DNA of 64,000 nt from Nostoc commune NIES-4072 (lineage in GTDB: Bacteria > Cyanobacteriota > Cyanobacteriia > Cyanobacteriales > Nostocaceae). The notes under the pieces are model-generated. The model was given only the letters and a program-made list of their open reading frames with translations. It had not been told where the DNA came from and searched no databases. The position numbers and the translations under genes were made by a program. Shown here in pieces: positions 28,356 through 37,449 of the stretch; position 1 is the first letter of the stretch; every line of letters begins with the position of its first letter. The DNA is taken from the NCBI RefSeq assembly GCF_003113895.1, contig NZ_BDUD01000001.1, forward strand, positions 6,624,792-6,688,791, read 5' to 3'.

Positions 28356-29339
28356 ATGACTACAGTTGGAGTCAAGGACAGCAAACAACAACTAATGCAA
28401 GCATTTCAACAAATTATTATCCAAAGAAAAAAGCTCGAATCCAAAATAGCAACTAAACAAGAGGAAGCAGAAAAGGCAAAAAGTCAAGAAATTCTACAAG
28501 TAGCTTCTGCATATACAGTTGATAGTATTGTCAAAGGTTTAGCTGATTTACAATTGGAGTTTGGCAGTATTCTCAATGGATTATCTGAAAAACTAGCTCA
28601 GGAAAATTCCAAGTTAGATGAATTGAACCGAGCTATAGAAATTGAAACTCAACGCCTACAAGAGCTTCAACAAATCAGAGTTGTAGCGGATACTCTAGAC
28701 ATTTTAAGTCAAGAACACCAAGAAAAATTAAAAACCCTAGAACAAGATACTATCAGCAAAAGAGAAACACTAGAGAAAGAAATTACAATCAGACGGAAAG
28801 AATGGCAAAAAGAGCAAGCAGAGTATGAAGATAAACTCCAAGCATATAATGATTTATTAGCTAAAGATCGCCAGCAAGAGCAAGAAGAATATCAGTATAA
28901 ATTAGAGACTGATCGTAAACTAAATACAGATAGCTACGAAGCGATAAAACGCCAACAACAAAGGGAAATACAAGAAAATTATCAAAAGAAAGAGAAAGAT
29001 TGGGCAGAACGAGAAAAGATATCCACAGAACGTCAACCACTGTTTGCAGATTATGAACAAAAGGTAACTAAATTTCCTAGCGAACTGGAAGAAGCTGTTA
29101 AGAAAGCTAGGGAAGAGGCAATTAAAGAAACCAGCCAAAAAGCTAAAATTGAGGCTGATTTATTTGAAAAAGAATGGGAAGCTAATAAACAAAGTTATGA
29201 ACAAAAAATTCAATCTCTGGAAGAAACAATTAAAAAACAGTCTGAACAAATAGAAGGTATTTCTGCTCAATTGCAAACTGCATTAAAACAAGCACAAGAC
29301 TTAGCTATGAGGGCTTTTGGTAGTTCTAATCCTAAGTAG
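28356..29339 (+). CDS. Coiled-coil-rich protein A of a tandem paralogous pair
   Basis: Starting at the ATG that follows GAAGGGAG, the protein has 327 residues; an upstream TTG frame start at 28314 lacks such a site. Almost the whole length is charged alpha-helix with heptad character and few glycines or prolines. Segments shared with the next protein are LADLQLEFGSILNGLSEKL (near the N-terminus), KDWAEREK with a following FP-x-E-x-E-x-A-x-KKA, and YEQKIQSLEETIKKQ with QLQTALKQAQDLAMRAFG at the C-terminus. There is no signal peptide or membrane span. It may be a cytoskeletal, filament-forming coiled-coil-rich protein. The layout recalls the LfiA/LfiB pair described in Anabaena, from memory only. 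Confidence 0.75.
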   Translation: MTTVGVKDSKQQLMQAFQQIIIQRKKLESKIATKQEEAEKAKSQEILQVASAYTVDSIVKGLADLQLEFGSILNGLSEKLAQENSKLDELNRAIEIETQRLQELQQIRVVADTLDILSQEHQEKLKTLEQDTISKRETLEKEITIRRKEWQKEQAEYEDKLQAYNDLLAKDRQQEQEEYQYKLETDRKLNTDSYEAIKRQQQREIQENYQKKEKDWAEREKISTERQPLFADYEQKVTKFPSELEEAVKKAREEAIKETSQKAKIEADLFEKEWEANKQSYEQKIQSLEETIKKQSEQIEGISAQLQTALKQAQDLAMRAFGSSNPK

Positions 29340-29392
29340 TTATTAGTCTGTAGCATCTTAATCATTTTGAATTCCTGAAGAGGAGGTTTGTT

Positions 29393-30472
29393 GTGGTGGT
29401 AAAAAAGCCGACTGATAAGAATACTAAAGTAGAAATTCTTCAGGCGTATGAGGAGTTAGCTAAAGAAAAAGCAGCGCTGAAATCGCAACTCGAACAAGTT
29501 GCAAAAGAAAACCAGTCTGGAACTCAAGAACAGCCTAAATTAGAACAAAAAACAGCTATGACTCAGCTTTCTAGTGTCCAACAGAAGATGAACAATACAA
29601 TTGAAAGCTTGGCGAAGATTCAATTAGGTTTTGGCAGTGCTGCTAATGAATTATCAGAACAGCTAACCACAAAGGCTTCTAAGTTAGAAGAAATCAGGCG
29701 AACTTTAGAAGAAGAAATTCAACAATTAACACAACTACACAATTTAGAAATTTCTGATAATATTTTGGATACTCTTATCCAAGCTTATGAAGATAATACT
29801 AAAGCTTATCAAGAAGAATATAGCCAGCGTTCTGAAGTGTTATTTCAAGAAATATTAGAGCAAAGGAATACTTGGGGAAAAGAACAAGAGGAACACCAAC
29901 AAGCGATAAAAGAACGGAATGAAAACTTGAATAAAACTCGGCAACGCGATGCGTCAGAGTATAAGTATAATTTAGAACTTCAGCGACAATTGCAAAGTGA
30001 CGAATACGAACAAGAGCAGAAAACGCTGTATAAGCAACTGGAAGAATTACTACAAGAAACAGAAAAACAGTGGGCTGAACGGGAGAAAGCAATTTCTGAG
30101 AGAGAAAAACAATTTGAAGAATTAAAAGCAAAGGTAGAGGCTTTTCCGAAAGATAAGGAAGCAGCTATCAAAAAAGCTACAGAAGAAGGCAAAGGCATTG
30201 CCCACTACCAAGCTAAAGTAAAATCAGATTTATATTCTAAAGAAGTGGAAGGGCAAAAGCGTTTCTATGAACAAAGACTGCAATCTCTCGAACAAACTAT
30301 TACTAATCAAGAGACGCGGATTCAAAATCTTTCTAAACAACTCGAATCTGCCCTGAAACAAGTTCAAGATTTGGCAGTTAAAGCTATTGAAGGTACTTCA
30401 AATGTTAATTCATACCAGGCTATTAAAGAAATAGCTTTAGAACAGGCAAAAACTCAAGCGAAAAATAAATAA
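29393..30472 (+). CDS. Coiled-coil-rich protein B of a tandem paralogous pair
   Basis: The 359-residue paralogue of the preceding gene starts at a GTG with a strong AGGAGG site 7 nt upstream and lies 53 bases downstream of it, so the two are surely an operon. Its central part is long amphipathic helix; LAKIQLGFGSAANELSEQL, KQWAEREKAISEREKQFEEL and RLQSLEQTITNQETRIQNLS match the same places in protein A. It has an extra C-terminal extension (NSYQAIKEIALEQAKTQ). It contains no cysteine. Hetero-association of the two proteins is likely from their parallel design; the function is not known to me. Confidence 0.75.
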   Translation: MVVKKPTDKNTKVEILQAYEELAKEKAALKSQLEQVAKENQSGTQEQPKLEQKTAMTQLSSVQQKMNNTIESLAKIQLGFGSAANELSEQLTTKASKLEEIRRTLEEEIQQLTQLHNLEISDNILDTLIQAYEDNTKAYQEEYSQRSEVLFQEILEQRNTWGKEQEEHQQAIKERNENLNKTRQRDASEYKYNLELQRQLQSDEYEQEQKTLYKQLEELLQETEKQWAEREKAISEREKQFEELKAKVEAFPKDKEAAIKKATEEGKGIAHYQAKVKSDLYSKEVEGQKRFYEQRLQSLEQTITNQETRIQNLSKQLESALKQVQDLAVKAIEGTSNVNSYQAIKEIALEQAKTQAKNK

Positions 30473-30959
30473 GCTTATTTATTTTTGATGAAAATTGTAG
30501 AGATTTAATTTAAATTAAGTCTCTACTGGGAACTATACAGGTTCTCGGTTGAGTAGGTAGAGAACCCCACCCCCAACCCCCTCACCGCTCTTCGAGAGCT
30601 TGCTCTGATGTCACTTATATATGATTAGGAAACGCTATATAATACTTTTTATTCAGTTTTGTTTGGTTTTTTGATGTCTGCGGGAGGCTGTGGTTTTTTC
30701 TTCTTTGTTCCGATAGCTTGTGTTTGCTTAAATGCTTGATTGGAATTTTGTTTTTGACTAGACATAATACTAAATTTTAAAATTTACTACAATATTACCT
30801 ACATCACAGATATTGTTGATTACAGAAATATATCACAGAAAATTTGAGTTTAACTAGAAAAGGTTAGTAAATAATGTTACATCTGTAGGAAGCTTCACTT
30901 TTAACGAAATAAATATAAATCTTAATATAGGAATCATATTTGACGGTGCATCTGTGCGT
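30473..30959. other. Intergenic region downstream of the coiled-coil pair
   Basis: It holds a dispersed repeat at about 30560-30610 (CCCACCCCCAACCCCCTCACC, then CTCTTCGAGAGCTTGCTC) and a possible 38-codon frame on the minus strand (30649-30765). Otherwise AT-rich without signal. Confidence 0.5.
30649..30765 (-). CDS. Possible 38-residue basic small protein
   Basis: ATG at 30765-30763 to TAA at 30651-30649 encodes a peptide starting MSSQKQNSNQAFKQTQ, with the basic run GTKKKKPQPP and end KKPNKTE. No clear ribosome binding site is seen. The composition (Lys, Gln, Pro rich, no hydrophobics) is unlike random AT-rich translation, so it may be a real disordered basic peptide, but evidence is weak. 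Confidence 0.3.
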   Translation of the reverse strand: MSSQKQNSNQAFKQTQAIGTKKKKPQPPADIKKPNKTE

Positions 30960-32780
30960 TCATTCCATCAAAATCAAGCGCAGAGGATCTAAACGCACAT
31001 ACCAAGGAAAAGCTTGGTCTTTCATAGTCGCCCATTTTTCTTTAAAAACTTCAGCTTGCAGATGATAATCTTGAGAATTCTTGCTAGCCGAATGTAGTTT
31101 GAGAAACAACGTCATCCGGTGAGGCGTTTCACTTGTTCGCACTAACCAGCAGGGAAAAGTATTTTCCTGTGATGAGTCATTGGTAAAAATGAACTGATGG
31201 GCACGAATGCCGATGTGGGATAATTCGCTCTTGACTGGTTCAATAACTTTCAGGCTACAACCCCAATCAATCGCTTCCACTTGTTGCGATGACTGAGGAA
31301 TAAGGCGGGAGAAGTTTTTACATCCGGTAAGTTGGGCGACACTAACAGTACTAGGATGCTGGAAAATATCATGTTTTGAACCATAATGAACGGCTCTACC
31401 ATGCTCCAATACTAATAGATTCGGGCAAATCCGATAAGCTTCTTCCATATTATGGGTGACAAATAGAGTCACACCTTGATAGCCAGCAAGAGTTTCTGTC
31501 ATTTGCTGCTCTAATTGACTACGCAGATGGGTGTCAAGTGCTGAAAACGGCTCATCTAAAAGTAATGCTTCCGGTTGACTTGCTAGTGCTCTTGCTAAAG
31601 CCACCCGTTGTTGTTGACCTCCAGAAAGTTGGTGCGGATAGCGATCGCCTAATCCCTGCAACTGCATCGCTATTAGTTGCTCCTCAACCTGCACTTTAAT
31701 ACTCCCAGCCGATAGTCCTTTGGGCAAGCCAAAAGCGATATTTTGCGCCACACTCATGTGCGGAAACAGAGCATAATTCTGCACTAAAAAACCAATGCGG
31801 CGATCGCGGCTGGGTAAATTAATTCCTTGTTCTGAGTCAAACAGAACTCTGCCATTTAAAACTATGCGCCCGATTGTAGGCGTTTCTATGCCCGCAAGGC
31901 AACGCAAAATCATGCTCTTACCTGCACCAGAACCCCCCAATAATCCCAAGGGTTGCTCATCAGTAGTAAAAGCAACTTTTAAATCAAAGCTAGGAAGTAT
32001 TTTTTCAATATTGACAAACAATCCACCAGATTCAAAGCTAGAGTCCGGGGTATAAATATTTTCTCCTCCTGCTCCCCCTGCTCCCCCCACTCCCCACTCC
32101 CCACTCCCTACTCCCCCCTTCTTCTCCTTCAATTCTTGCCAAAAGTTGACTGCAATAATTCCAGATAGAGAAATCACCATAATTGCGATCGCCCAGAACC
32201 ACGCCTCATTCATTGCTCCCCCTTCCACAGCAAAATAAATCGCCATTGGGATTGTCTGCGTTTGTCCAGGAATGTTACCAGCCAACATCAGCGTAGCTCC
32301 GAATTCTCCCAAAGCACGGGCGAAAGCGAGCATTGTGGCGGCTGCAATTCCGGGTAATGCTAAGGGAAAACTGACGCGCCAAAAGATTGTGGTTTCTGTT
32401 GCACCAAGGGTTCTGGCTACTCGTAGCAAATTACCATCTATTTGTTCAAAAGCTCCTAATGTAGTTTTATACATTAAAGGGAAAGAAACTACGGTAGCTG
32501 CGATCGCTGCACCATACCAAGTAAAGACGATGGTGAAGTCAAAAGCCTCCATGAATTTCCCTACAGGGCCATTTTTGCCAAAAAATAGCAGCAACAAGAA
32601 ACCGACAACCGTAGGTGGTAAAATCAGTGGCGCAATAAAGATACTCTCAATCAACGATTTACCTTTGCCACGATATCCCAGCATCCAGTAGGCAGCAGCG
32701 ATACCCAAGAAAAATGTGATAAATGTAGCAAGTAATGAAGTTTTGAGTGATATCCAAAGAGGCGATAAATCCAATGGCAT
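30960..32780 (-). CDS. modBC: Fused molybdate ABC transporter permease/ATPase ModBC
   Basis: The 606-residue protein joins a ModB permease (about 1-217; five or six spans, with the EAA-like loop ALGEFGATLMLAG at 156-168) to a ModC ATPase (about 255-606; Walker A GGSGAGKS at 282-289, Q-loop, signature LSGGQQQRVALARALA, Walker B ALLLDEPFSALD, and a C-terminal regulatory extension). It imports molybdate, the cofactor metal for nitrate reductase and nitrogenase; fused ModBC is known in cyanobacteria. Between the domains, residues 222-239 are a Gly-rich linker encoded by heptamer tandem repeats. No modA binding-protein gene is adjacent, unlike the usual operon. Confidence 0.92.
   Translation of the reverse strand: MPLDLSPLWISLKTSLLATFITFFLGIAAAYWMLGYRGKGKSLIESIFIAPLILPPTVVGFLLLLFFGKNGPVGKFMEAFDFTIVFTWYGAAIAATVVSFPLMYKTTLGAFEQIDGNLLRVARTLGATETTIFWRVSFPLALPGIAAATMLAFARALGEFGATLMLAGNIPGQTQTIPMAIYFAVEGGAMNEAWFWAIAIMVISLSGIIAVNFWQELKEKKGGVGSGEWGVGGAGGAGGENIYTPDSSFESGGLFVNIEKILPSFDLKVAFTTDEQPLGLLGGSGAGKSMILRCLAGIETPTIGRIVLNGRVLFDSEQGINLPSRDRRIGFLVQNYALFPHMSVAQNIAFGLPKGLSAGSIKVQVEEQLIAMQLQGLGDRYPHQLSGGQQQRVALARALASQPEALLLDEPFSALDTHLRSQLEQQMTETLAGYQGVTLFVTHNMEEAYRICPNLLVLEHGRAVHYGSKHDIFQHPSTVSVAQLTGCKNFSRLIPQSSQQVEAIDWGCSLKVIEPVKSELSHIGIRAHQFIFTNDSSQENTFPCWLVRTSETPHRMTLFLKLHSASKNSQDYHLQAEVFKEKWATMKDQAFPWYVRLDPLRLILME
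32064..32117. repeat. Heptamer (STRR) array inside modBC coding for the linker
   Basis: The plus strand reads CTCCCCCTGCTCCCC, then repeats of CACTCCC/CACTCCCC type. It is in frame with modBC and encodes residues 222-239 (GGVGSGEWGVGGAGGAGG). Identical-looking heptamers occur in non-coding DNA at 33050-33113. Confidence 0.85.
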
Positions 32781-33153
32781 AGTTGCAGAGGGAAGAATTA
32801 GCTCAACTAATCCCTAATTTACCAACTTTAGTTAAAACATGTTGGTAAAAGTTGGTAGATTACATTTATTATCAAAATAAAAGCACAACATTGTTGTGCT
32901 TCCATAGATCCTTTGTATTCAGTTCATTAAACTTCTTGCAAAAGTCCCCAACACCCCACCCCCAACCCCTCACCGCTCTTCGGGAGGGAAAACAAAGCGT
33001 AGCTTTGGCGACGTGAGGTTCTTATCACAAGGAGTAATGAAAATTTCTTGTCCCTACTCCCCACTCGCCACTCCTTACTCTCTACTCCCTACTCCCTACT
33101 CCCTACTCCCTATTTTCAAGATAGGTCTATTGTGACAAAAAATACTTTCTTAA
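32781..33153. other. Intergenic region with hairpin and heptamer array
   Basis: Contains a perfect short hairpin (AAGCACAACATTGTTGTGCTT, about 32880-32902), a dispersed repeat at 32950-33020 (CCCCACCCCCAACCCC, then GCTCTTCGGGAGGG) and the heptamer array of ACTCCCT units at about 33055-33113. No gene is seen. It separates the methyltransferase gene from modBC, both leftward. Confidence 0.65.
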
Positions 33154-34056
33154 TTAGTCCAGTTGAGTGCTATAGGCACTAAAACCATAAGCCAAAGTTT
33201 CTTTTAAAGCATCTGATGGCTTAAGACTTCTATTGATAGCATTAGCAAACGGCACTGGAATTCCTTTAATCGTTTCCGGCAAAATTGCATATTCTTGGGT
33301 TGGTTCAACAATGTATTGGGGACACTTAGCCTTCATCCCAGCAGTTGCCAACATTTCATTTATTTCAGTAGATGTATATTGCTTGAGATAAACTGGATTT
33401 CTCACAAATGGATTCAGCCTTCTGATAAAATTATGGATAATATGAGAAGGACAAGACTTGTTGTGAAAGGAATGATTAAAAACGAAAATTCCACTAGGTT
33501 TTAGTACGCGAGATATATCAGCTAGCAAATTTCTTAATTGTGCATCTGGAATATGCATAAACACGCAATTAGAAATTACCAAATCTATAGAATTATCTTC
33601 TAAAGGCAATATTTCAGCAGAATTGCAAATTAAGTTAAATTCAGCTTCAGGAAAAAAATTGTATTCTTGTTTAACCTTGATTAAACGCCGCAACAAAGGT
33701 TCAGAAATATCAATTCCATAATATTTTTCGCATCTCAAATTTTTAGCTTTAGATAGATGTAAAGGTGCGCGACCATAACCACAACCAATCTCTAAAATAG
33801 AATCAACAGATTTATTTAGTGGAAATTTGTTCCAAGTCCCTCCAGGTGTGCCAGTTAATAGAGTGTAATCTTGTTTGATGGGTGATGTATCTGCAAGTTT
33901 TTCAACTTTTTGGGAACCATAGTATGTTTTACCAATTGCGTCCCATCTTTTTTTATGTTGGGTATTATTCAATTGTTCATAGTCGTTAGGAAAATAAATG
34001 CCATCTCGTAATTCAAAGTCATTCAGGCTGGATTTTATATTTGCTAATTGAGACAT
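33154..34056 (-). CDS. Class I SAM-dependent methyltransferase
   Basis: The 300-residue protein has the class I fold markers: motif I SILEIGCGYGRAPLHL (about 87-102), acidic end of strand 2 in YYGIDISEPLL, motif IV-like SIDLVISNCVFMHIPD (about 157-172) and a post-II segment ISRVLKPSGIFVFNHSFHN. The substrate is unknown. The start is at ATG 34056. It is divergent from the FAD oxidoreductase gene at 34331, a pair that could share a regulatory region, but nothing shows they act together. Confidence 0.82.
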   Translation of the reverse strand: MSQLANIKSSLNDFELRDGIYFPNDYEQLNNTQHKKRWDAIGKTYYGSQKVEKLADTSPIKQDYTLLTGTPGGTWNKFPLNKSVDSILEIGCGYGRAPLHLSKAKNLRCEKYYGIDISEPLLRRLIKVKQEYNFFPEAEFNLICNSAEILPLEDNSIDLVISNCVFMHIPDAQLRNLLADISRVLKPSGIFVFNHSFHNKSCPSHIIHNFIRRLNPFVRNPVYLKQYTSTEINEMLATAGMKAKCPQYIVEPTQEYAILPETIKGIPVPFANAINRSLKPSDALKETLAYGFSAYSTQLD

Positions 34057-34330
34057 TATGATTATTCCTCATCAATAGTAAAGTCTGTTTTCTGTTATAC
34101 TCTTAACTCAGCATTAACCGCAAGCAATTTTTACTGAATCGCTTCACCTTAGCCTTTCTCAAAGTCTATAACTGTTTTTAATTCAATGGAATATGGTTCG
34201 TAGGGTAGCACAGCTATGCTACCAAAGCTATTGTATCTAAAGGAAAACCGTTGTAATAGCAAGCCATTACCTGATGAGAAGGGCAAGTTCGTATACATTA
34301 GTTGATAGACTGCAACAATCGGAGGCTGGG

Positions 34331-35842
34331 ATGGTAGAAGGGTCACAACAAAAACGGGTGGTAGTTGTAGGTGCTGGTTGGGCTGGTTTAGGAGCAACCT
34401 ACCATTTGGCAAAACAAGGCTATGATGTGACACTTCTAGAAGCAGGCCCTTATCCCGGTGGATTGGTGGCAGGTTGGCAAACAAGCGCCGGAAAATCTGT
34501 TGAAGCTGGCATTCATGGCTTTTGGTATCCTTACAAAAATATTTTTTCCTTAATCAATGAATTAGGAATTAATCCTTTTACTACTTGGACTCGTTCTTCA
34601 CAATATTCACCAGCAGGTTTGGAAGTTGAATCACCAATTTTTCAAGACTTACCACGGCTCCCCTCGCCACTGGGAACTTTTCTCTACACTCAATTTAAGC
34701 GGCTGCCACTAATTGACCGTCTCAGCGCCTTACCTTTACTTTATGCTGTCGTTGATTTTGACAATTCTGATGCAGCTTGGCGGCGCTATGACTTTGTAAC
34801 TGCCCGTGAATTATTCAAAGACTTTAATGTTTCTGCACGGCTTTACCGAGATGCTTTTGAACCAATGTTATTAGTGGGCTTATTTGCCCCTGGCGAACAA
34901 TGTTCAGCTGCCGCAACTTTAGGGATGCTTTACTTTTTTATTCTGGCTCATCAACCAGATTTTGATGTAGTTTGGTGTCGGGGAACTGTTGGAGAAAAAA
35001 TATTTCGTCCTTGGGTGGAACGTATCGAAAAAGCTGGGGCGCGAGTATTACCCAAACGTCGAGTTACAGACTTAATTATTGATAATAATCATCGAGCTAA
35101 GGGTGTGGTTTGCGGTGATGAAGTAATTGAAGCAGATGCGGTGATTTTTGCAGTTGGGATCACAGGAATGAAGAAAATTGTCTCAACTAGCCCTTGTTTA
35201 CAAAGTCGTGAAGAATTCCGTAATTTGAGCAATTTAGGAGCAATTGATGTTTTAGCAACGCGGCTATGGTTTGACCGCAAAATTGATATTCCTCGTCCTT
35301 CTACTGCTTGTTTTGGATTTGACGCAACTACAGGTTGGACGTTTTTTGATTTGAATGCTCTACATGATGAATATCGCAATGAGCCAGGAACAGTTATTGA
35401 AGCTGATTTTTATCACGCGAATCAATTTCTCAATTTAAGCGATGAGGAGATTTTAGCAATAGTTCAAGGTTATTTAGCAACTTGTATCCCAGCATTTCGG
35501 CAGGCAAAAATAATTGATAGTAGTGTAATTCGGCTACCGCAAGCGGTAACTCACTTTGCACCCGGCAGTTATCGTTATATGTTGCCCGCTAAAACAAGTT
35601 TTGAGAATGTATTTATGAGTGGAGATTGGATTGTGAACCGTCATGGTTCTTGGTCACAAGAAAAGGCTTATGTTACTGGTTTGGAGGCGGCGAATTTGGT
35701 GGTGTCTTATTTGGGAGAAGGTCAGCCTTCTGAGATTTTAGCTGTAGAAGAGGATGAACCGCATATCCAAGTGGCGCGATCGCTCAACCAAACTTTCCGT
35801 GACTTGGGCAAATCTATCTTACCTGAATTTTGGTTGCCCTAA
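34331..35842 (+). CDS. FAD-dependent amine-oxidase/phytoene-desaturase-like oxidoreductase
   Basis: I choose the ATG at 34331 because GGAGG lies 5 nt upstream; the frame is open for 19 more codons upstream without a site. The 503-residue product has the Rossmann motif KRVVVVGAGWAGLGATYHL near its N-terminus, the second FAD motif YDVTLLEAGPYPGGLVAGW, and a C-terminal closing segment NVFMSGDWIVNRHGSWSQEKAYVTG, as in carotenoid desaturase/isomerase and related flavoproteins (NAD(P)/FAD, phytoene-desaturase-like). Substrate unknown; carotenoid or other isoprenoid is a guess from family. It ends 107 bases before the DUF6464 gene. Confidence 0.8.
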   Translation: MVEGSQQKRVVVVGAGWAGLGATYHLAKQGYDVTLLEAGPYPGGLVAGWQTSAGKSVEAGIHGFWYPYKNIFSLINELGINPFTTWTRSSQYSPAGLEVESPIFQDLPRLPSPLGTFLYTQFKRLPLIDRLSALPLLYAVVDFDNSDAAWRRYDFVTARELFKDFNVSARLYRDAFEPMLLVGLFAPGEQCSAAATLGMLYFFILAHQPDFDVVWCRGTVGEKIFRPWVERIEKAGARVLPKRRVTDLIIDNNHRAKGVVCGDEVIEADAVIFAVGITGMKKIVSTSPCLQSREEFRNLSNLGAIDVLATRLWFDRKIDIPRPSTACFGFDATTGWTFFDLNALHDEYRNEPGTVIEADFYHANQFLNLSDEEILAIVQGYLATCIPAFRQAKIIDSSVIRLPQAVTHFAPGSYRYMLPAKTSFENVFMSGDWIVNRHGSWSQEKAYVTGLEAANLVVSYLGEGQPSEILAVEEDEPHIQVARSLNQTFRDLGKSILPEFWLP

Positions 35843-35949
35843 TCCGTAGGGATGCAAAGAGCTAATCATTAATTGTAATCTAAATTCGGTAAGCTAAAGA
35901 AAGCTATTGCGATACCATCCTTATAATGTAAATCAAATCACATAAGCTT

Positions 35950-36312
35950 ATGGAGCCAGACTCTTTACAAACTGAGGTGATTCTGACGCATCCGCGTGAG
36001 TCCCTCGGTAAAGTGCAACTTGATTGGACACCCCAACCCGGAAATTATCTCGATTTTGAAGGTAAAACCTATGCGGTTTTAGAACGCCGCCATCGATACC
36101 AACTTAGAGCAGGGCGCTACCGCTTGCATAATATTGCCATTTACGTGCAGTCGGCTAAACGACCATCTGAGAAAAGTTTGGTAGCAGGGCGGTGGGTAAT
36201 TGGCGATGCTACCTGCTCCTATAATGCTCATTCAGAAATCATGCGGTGTGCAGTCAACCCAGATGGACCTTGCCAATTTTGCCGCTTTTATGAAAAGTTA
36301 GAAGCCATTTAA
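35950..36312 (+). CDS. DUF6464-like cyanobacterial protein
   Basis: The protein has 120 residues and no signal peptide. It shows a beta-rich N-terminal part with RHRYQLRAGRYRLHNIAIYVQ and a C-terminal Cys-rich end RCAVNPDGPCQFCRFYE (C-x7-C-x2-C), a plausible metal site. I recall this kind of protein as a conserved cyanobacterial family (DUF6464), with unknown function; that assignment is tentative. ATG at 35950 follows an AT-rich leader without a strong ribosome binding site. Confidence 0.6.
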   Translation: MEPDSLQTEVILTHPRESLGKVQLDWTPQPGNYLDFEGKTYAVLERRHRYQLRAGRYRLHNIAIYVQSAKRPSEKSLVAGRWVIGDATCSYNAHSEIMRCAVNPDGPCQFCRFYEKLEAI

Positions 36313-36417
36313 TTTTAGATTTTAAATTTTAGATTTTGGATTTTTCCTTTAATCCAAAATCCAAGTTGCGCTTCTAGCGCACCAAAGGTGTGACCAAAAT
36401 CTAAAATTGACAACTCC

Positions 36418-37449
36418 TCAACTCCCCGCACCAAAAACTTCTCCTACAGTTAAGCGGGTACCATTAACAAAATCCCATCCCGACTGGGGACGTTTACCAG
36501 CTAGCTGAACCTCTCGCAACAGCAACAAACCTTCTCCAGTCTGGACGATCGCCCCAATTCCTTTGGTAATATTAACTACTTCTCCTGGTCTGTCTGATAC
36601 ATTTGACAAATCCGGTAATTTATGCACTAATTCTTGTAATTCTGGTGGGAGATCGCGTAGACGCAAAGCGGCTTGTCGCCAGACATCGCTCACAGAACCA
36701 AGGGGAGCAGAAGCGGTGATTTTCAGCAGGTTGTCACGAAAGGTAGCGGTGCAGTTAGGGTAAAAGCCTCTGATTTGATTGTGTAATTGCATAGCACTTT
36801 TTGACCAATCCAAACCATAATCTTGTTTTTGAATCAGAGGTGCATAAGTAGCTTCCAAATTATCTTGGGGAATTGGTTGAATTTCCTGGCGTTCCAATTT
36901 CAACAGAGTTTCTACCAACAAATCCCCACCGATCGCAGCTAGTATGAAGGCTAAATCTTGGGCAGTATCTAATAATCCAATCGGTGTAGTGGCTATTTGT
37001 AGCATTGGGCCAGTATCCATCCCCACATCCATTAACATGGTCGTGATCCCCGTTTCCTTATCACCGTTGTACAAGCACCACTGAATCGGCGCTGCACCCC
37101 GATATTTCGGTAAAATCGAGCCATGCACATTAATACAGCCCAATTTTGGCATATTTAGGATTTTTGACGATAATATCTGTCCATAAGCCACAACAACAAA
37201 CACATCTGCATCTAACTGTTTGAGTTGGGTTAAAGTTTCGGTGTCCTTTTTCACCCGTTCGGGTTGCCATACTGGTAAGTTGTGAGCAGTAGCGATCGCT
37301 TTTACTGGTGTTGGTGTCAGCTTATTTCCGCGCTCCCGGCGTTTATCTGGTTGGGTGACAACTGCTAACACCTCAAATTCTGAATGATTCAATAACTTTT
37401 CCAATGTGGGTACAGCAAACTGCGGTGTACCAAAAAATACAATTTTCAT
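36418..37449 (-). CDS. fmt: Methionyl-tRNA formyltransferase
   Basis: Fmt formylates initiator Met-tRNA with 10-formyl-tetrahydrofolate. The 343-residue protein carries the formyltransferase start [19 protein letters not shown], the catalytic signature with [19 protein letters not shown] (about 106-124; N and H in the N-x-H), and the adjacent [17 protein letters not shown], then the C-terminal tRNA-binding domain (about 205-343). Its length is slightly longer than bacterial Fmt (310-320), as in other cyanobacteria. It stands alone, converging with the DUF6464 gene. Confidence 0.95.
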   Translation of the reverse strand: MKIVFFGTPQFAVPTLEKLLNHSEFEVLAVVTQPDKRRERGNKLTPTPVKAIATAHNLPVWQPERVKKDTETLTQLKQLDADVFVVVAYGQILSSKILNMPKLGCINVHGSILPKYRGAAPIQWCLYNGDKETGITTMLMDVGMDTGPMLQIATTPIGLLDTAQDLAFILAAIGGDLLVETLLKLERQEIQPIPQDNLEATYAPLIQKQDYGLDWSKSAMQLHNQIRGFYPNCTATFRDNLLKITASAPLGSVSDVWRQAALRLRDLPPELQELVHKLPDLSNVSDRPGEVVNITKGIGAIVQTGEGLLLLREVQLAGKRPQSGWDFVNGTRLTVGEVFGAGS

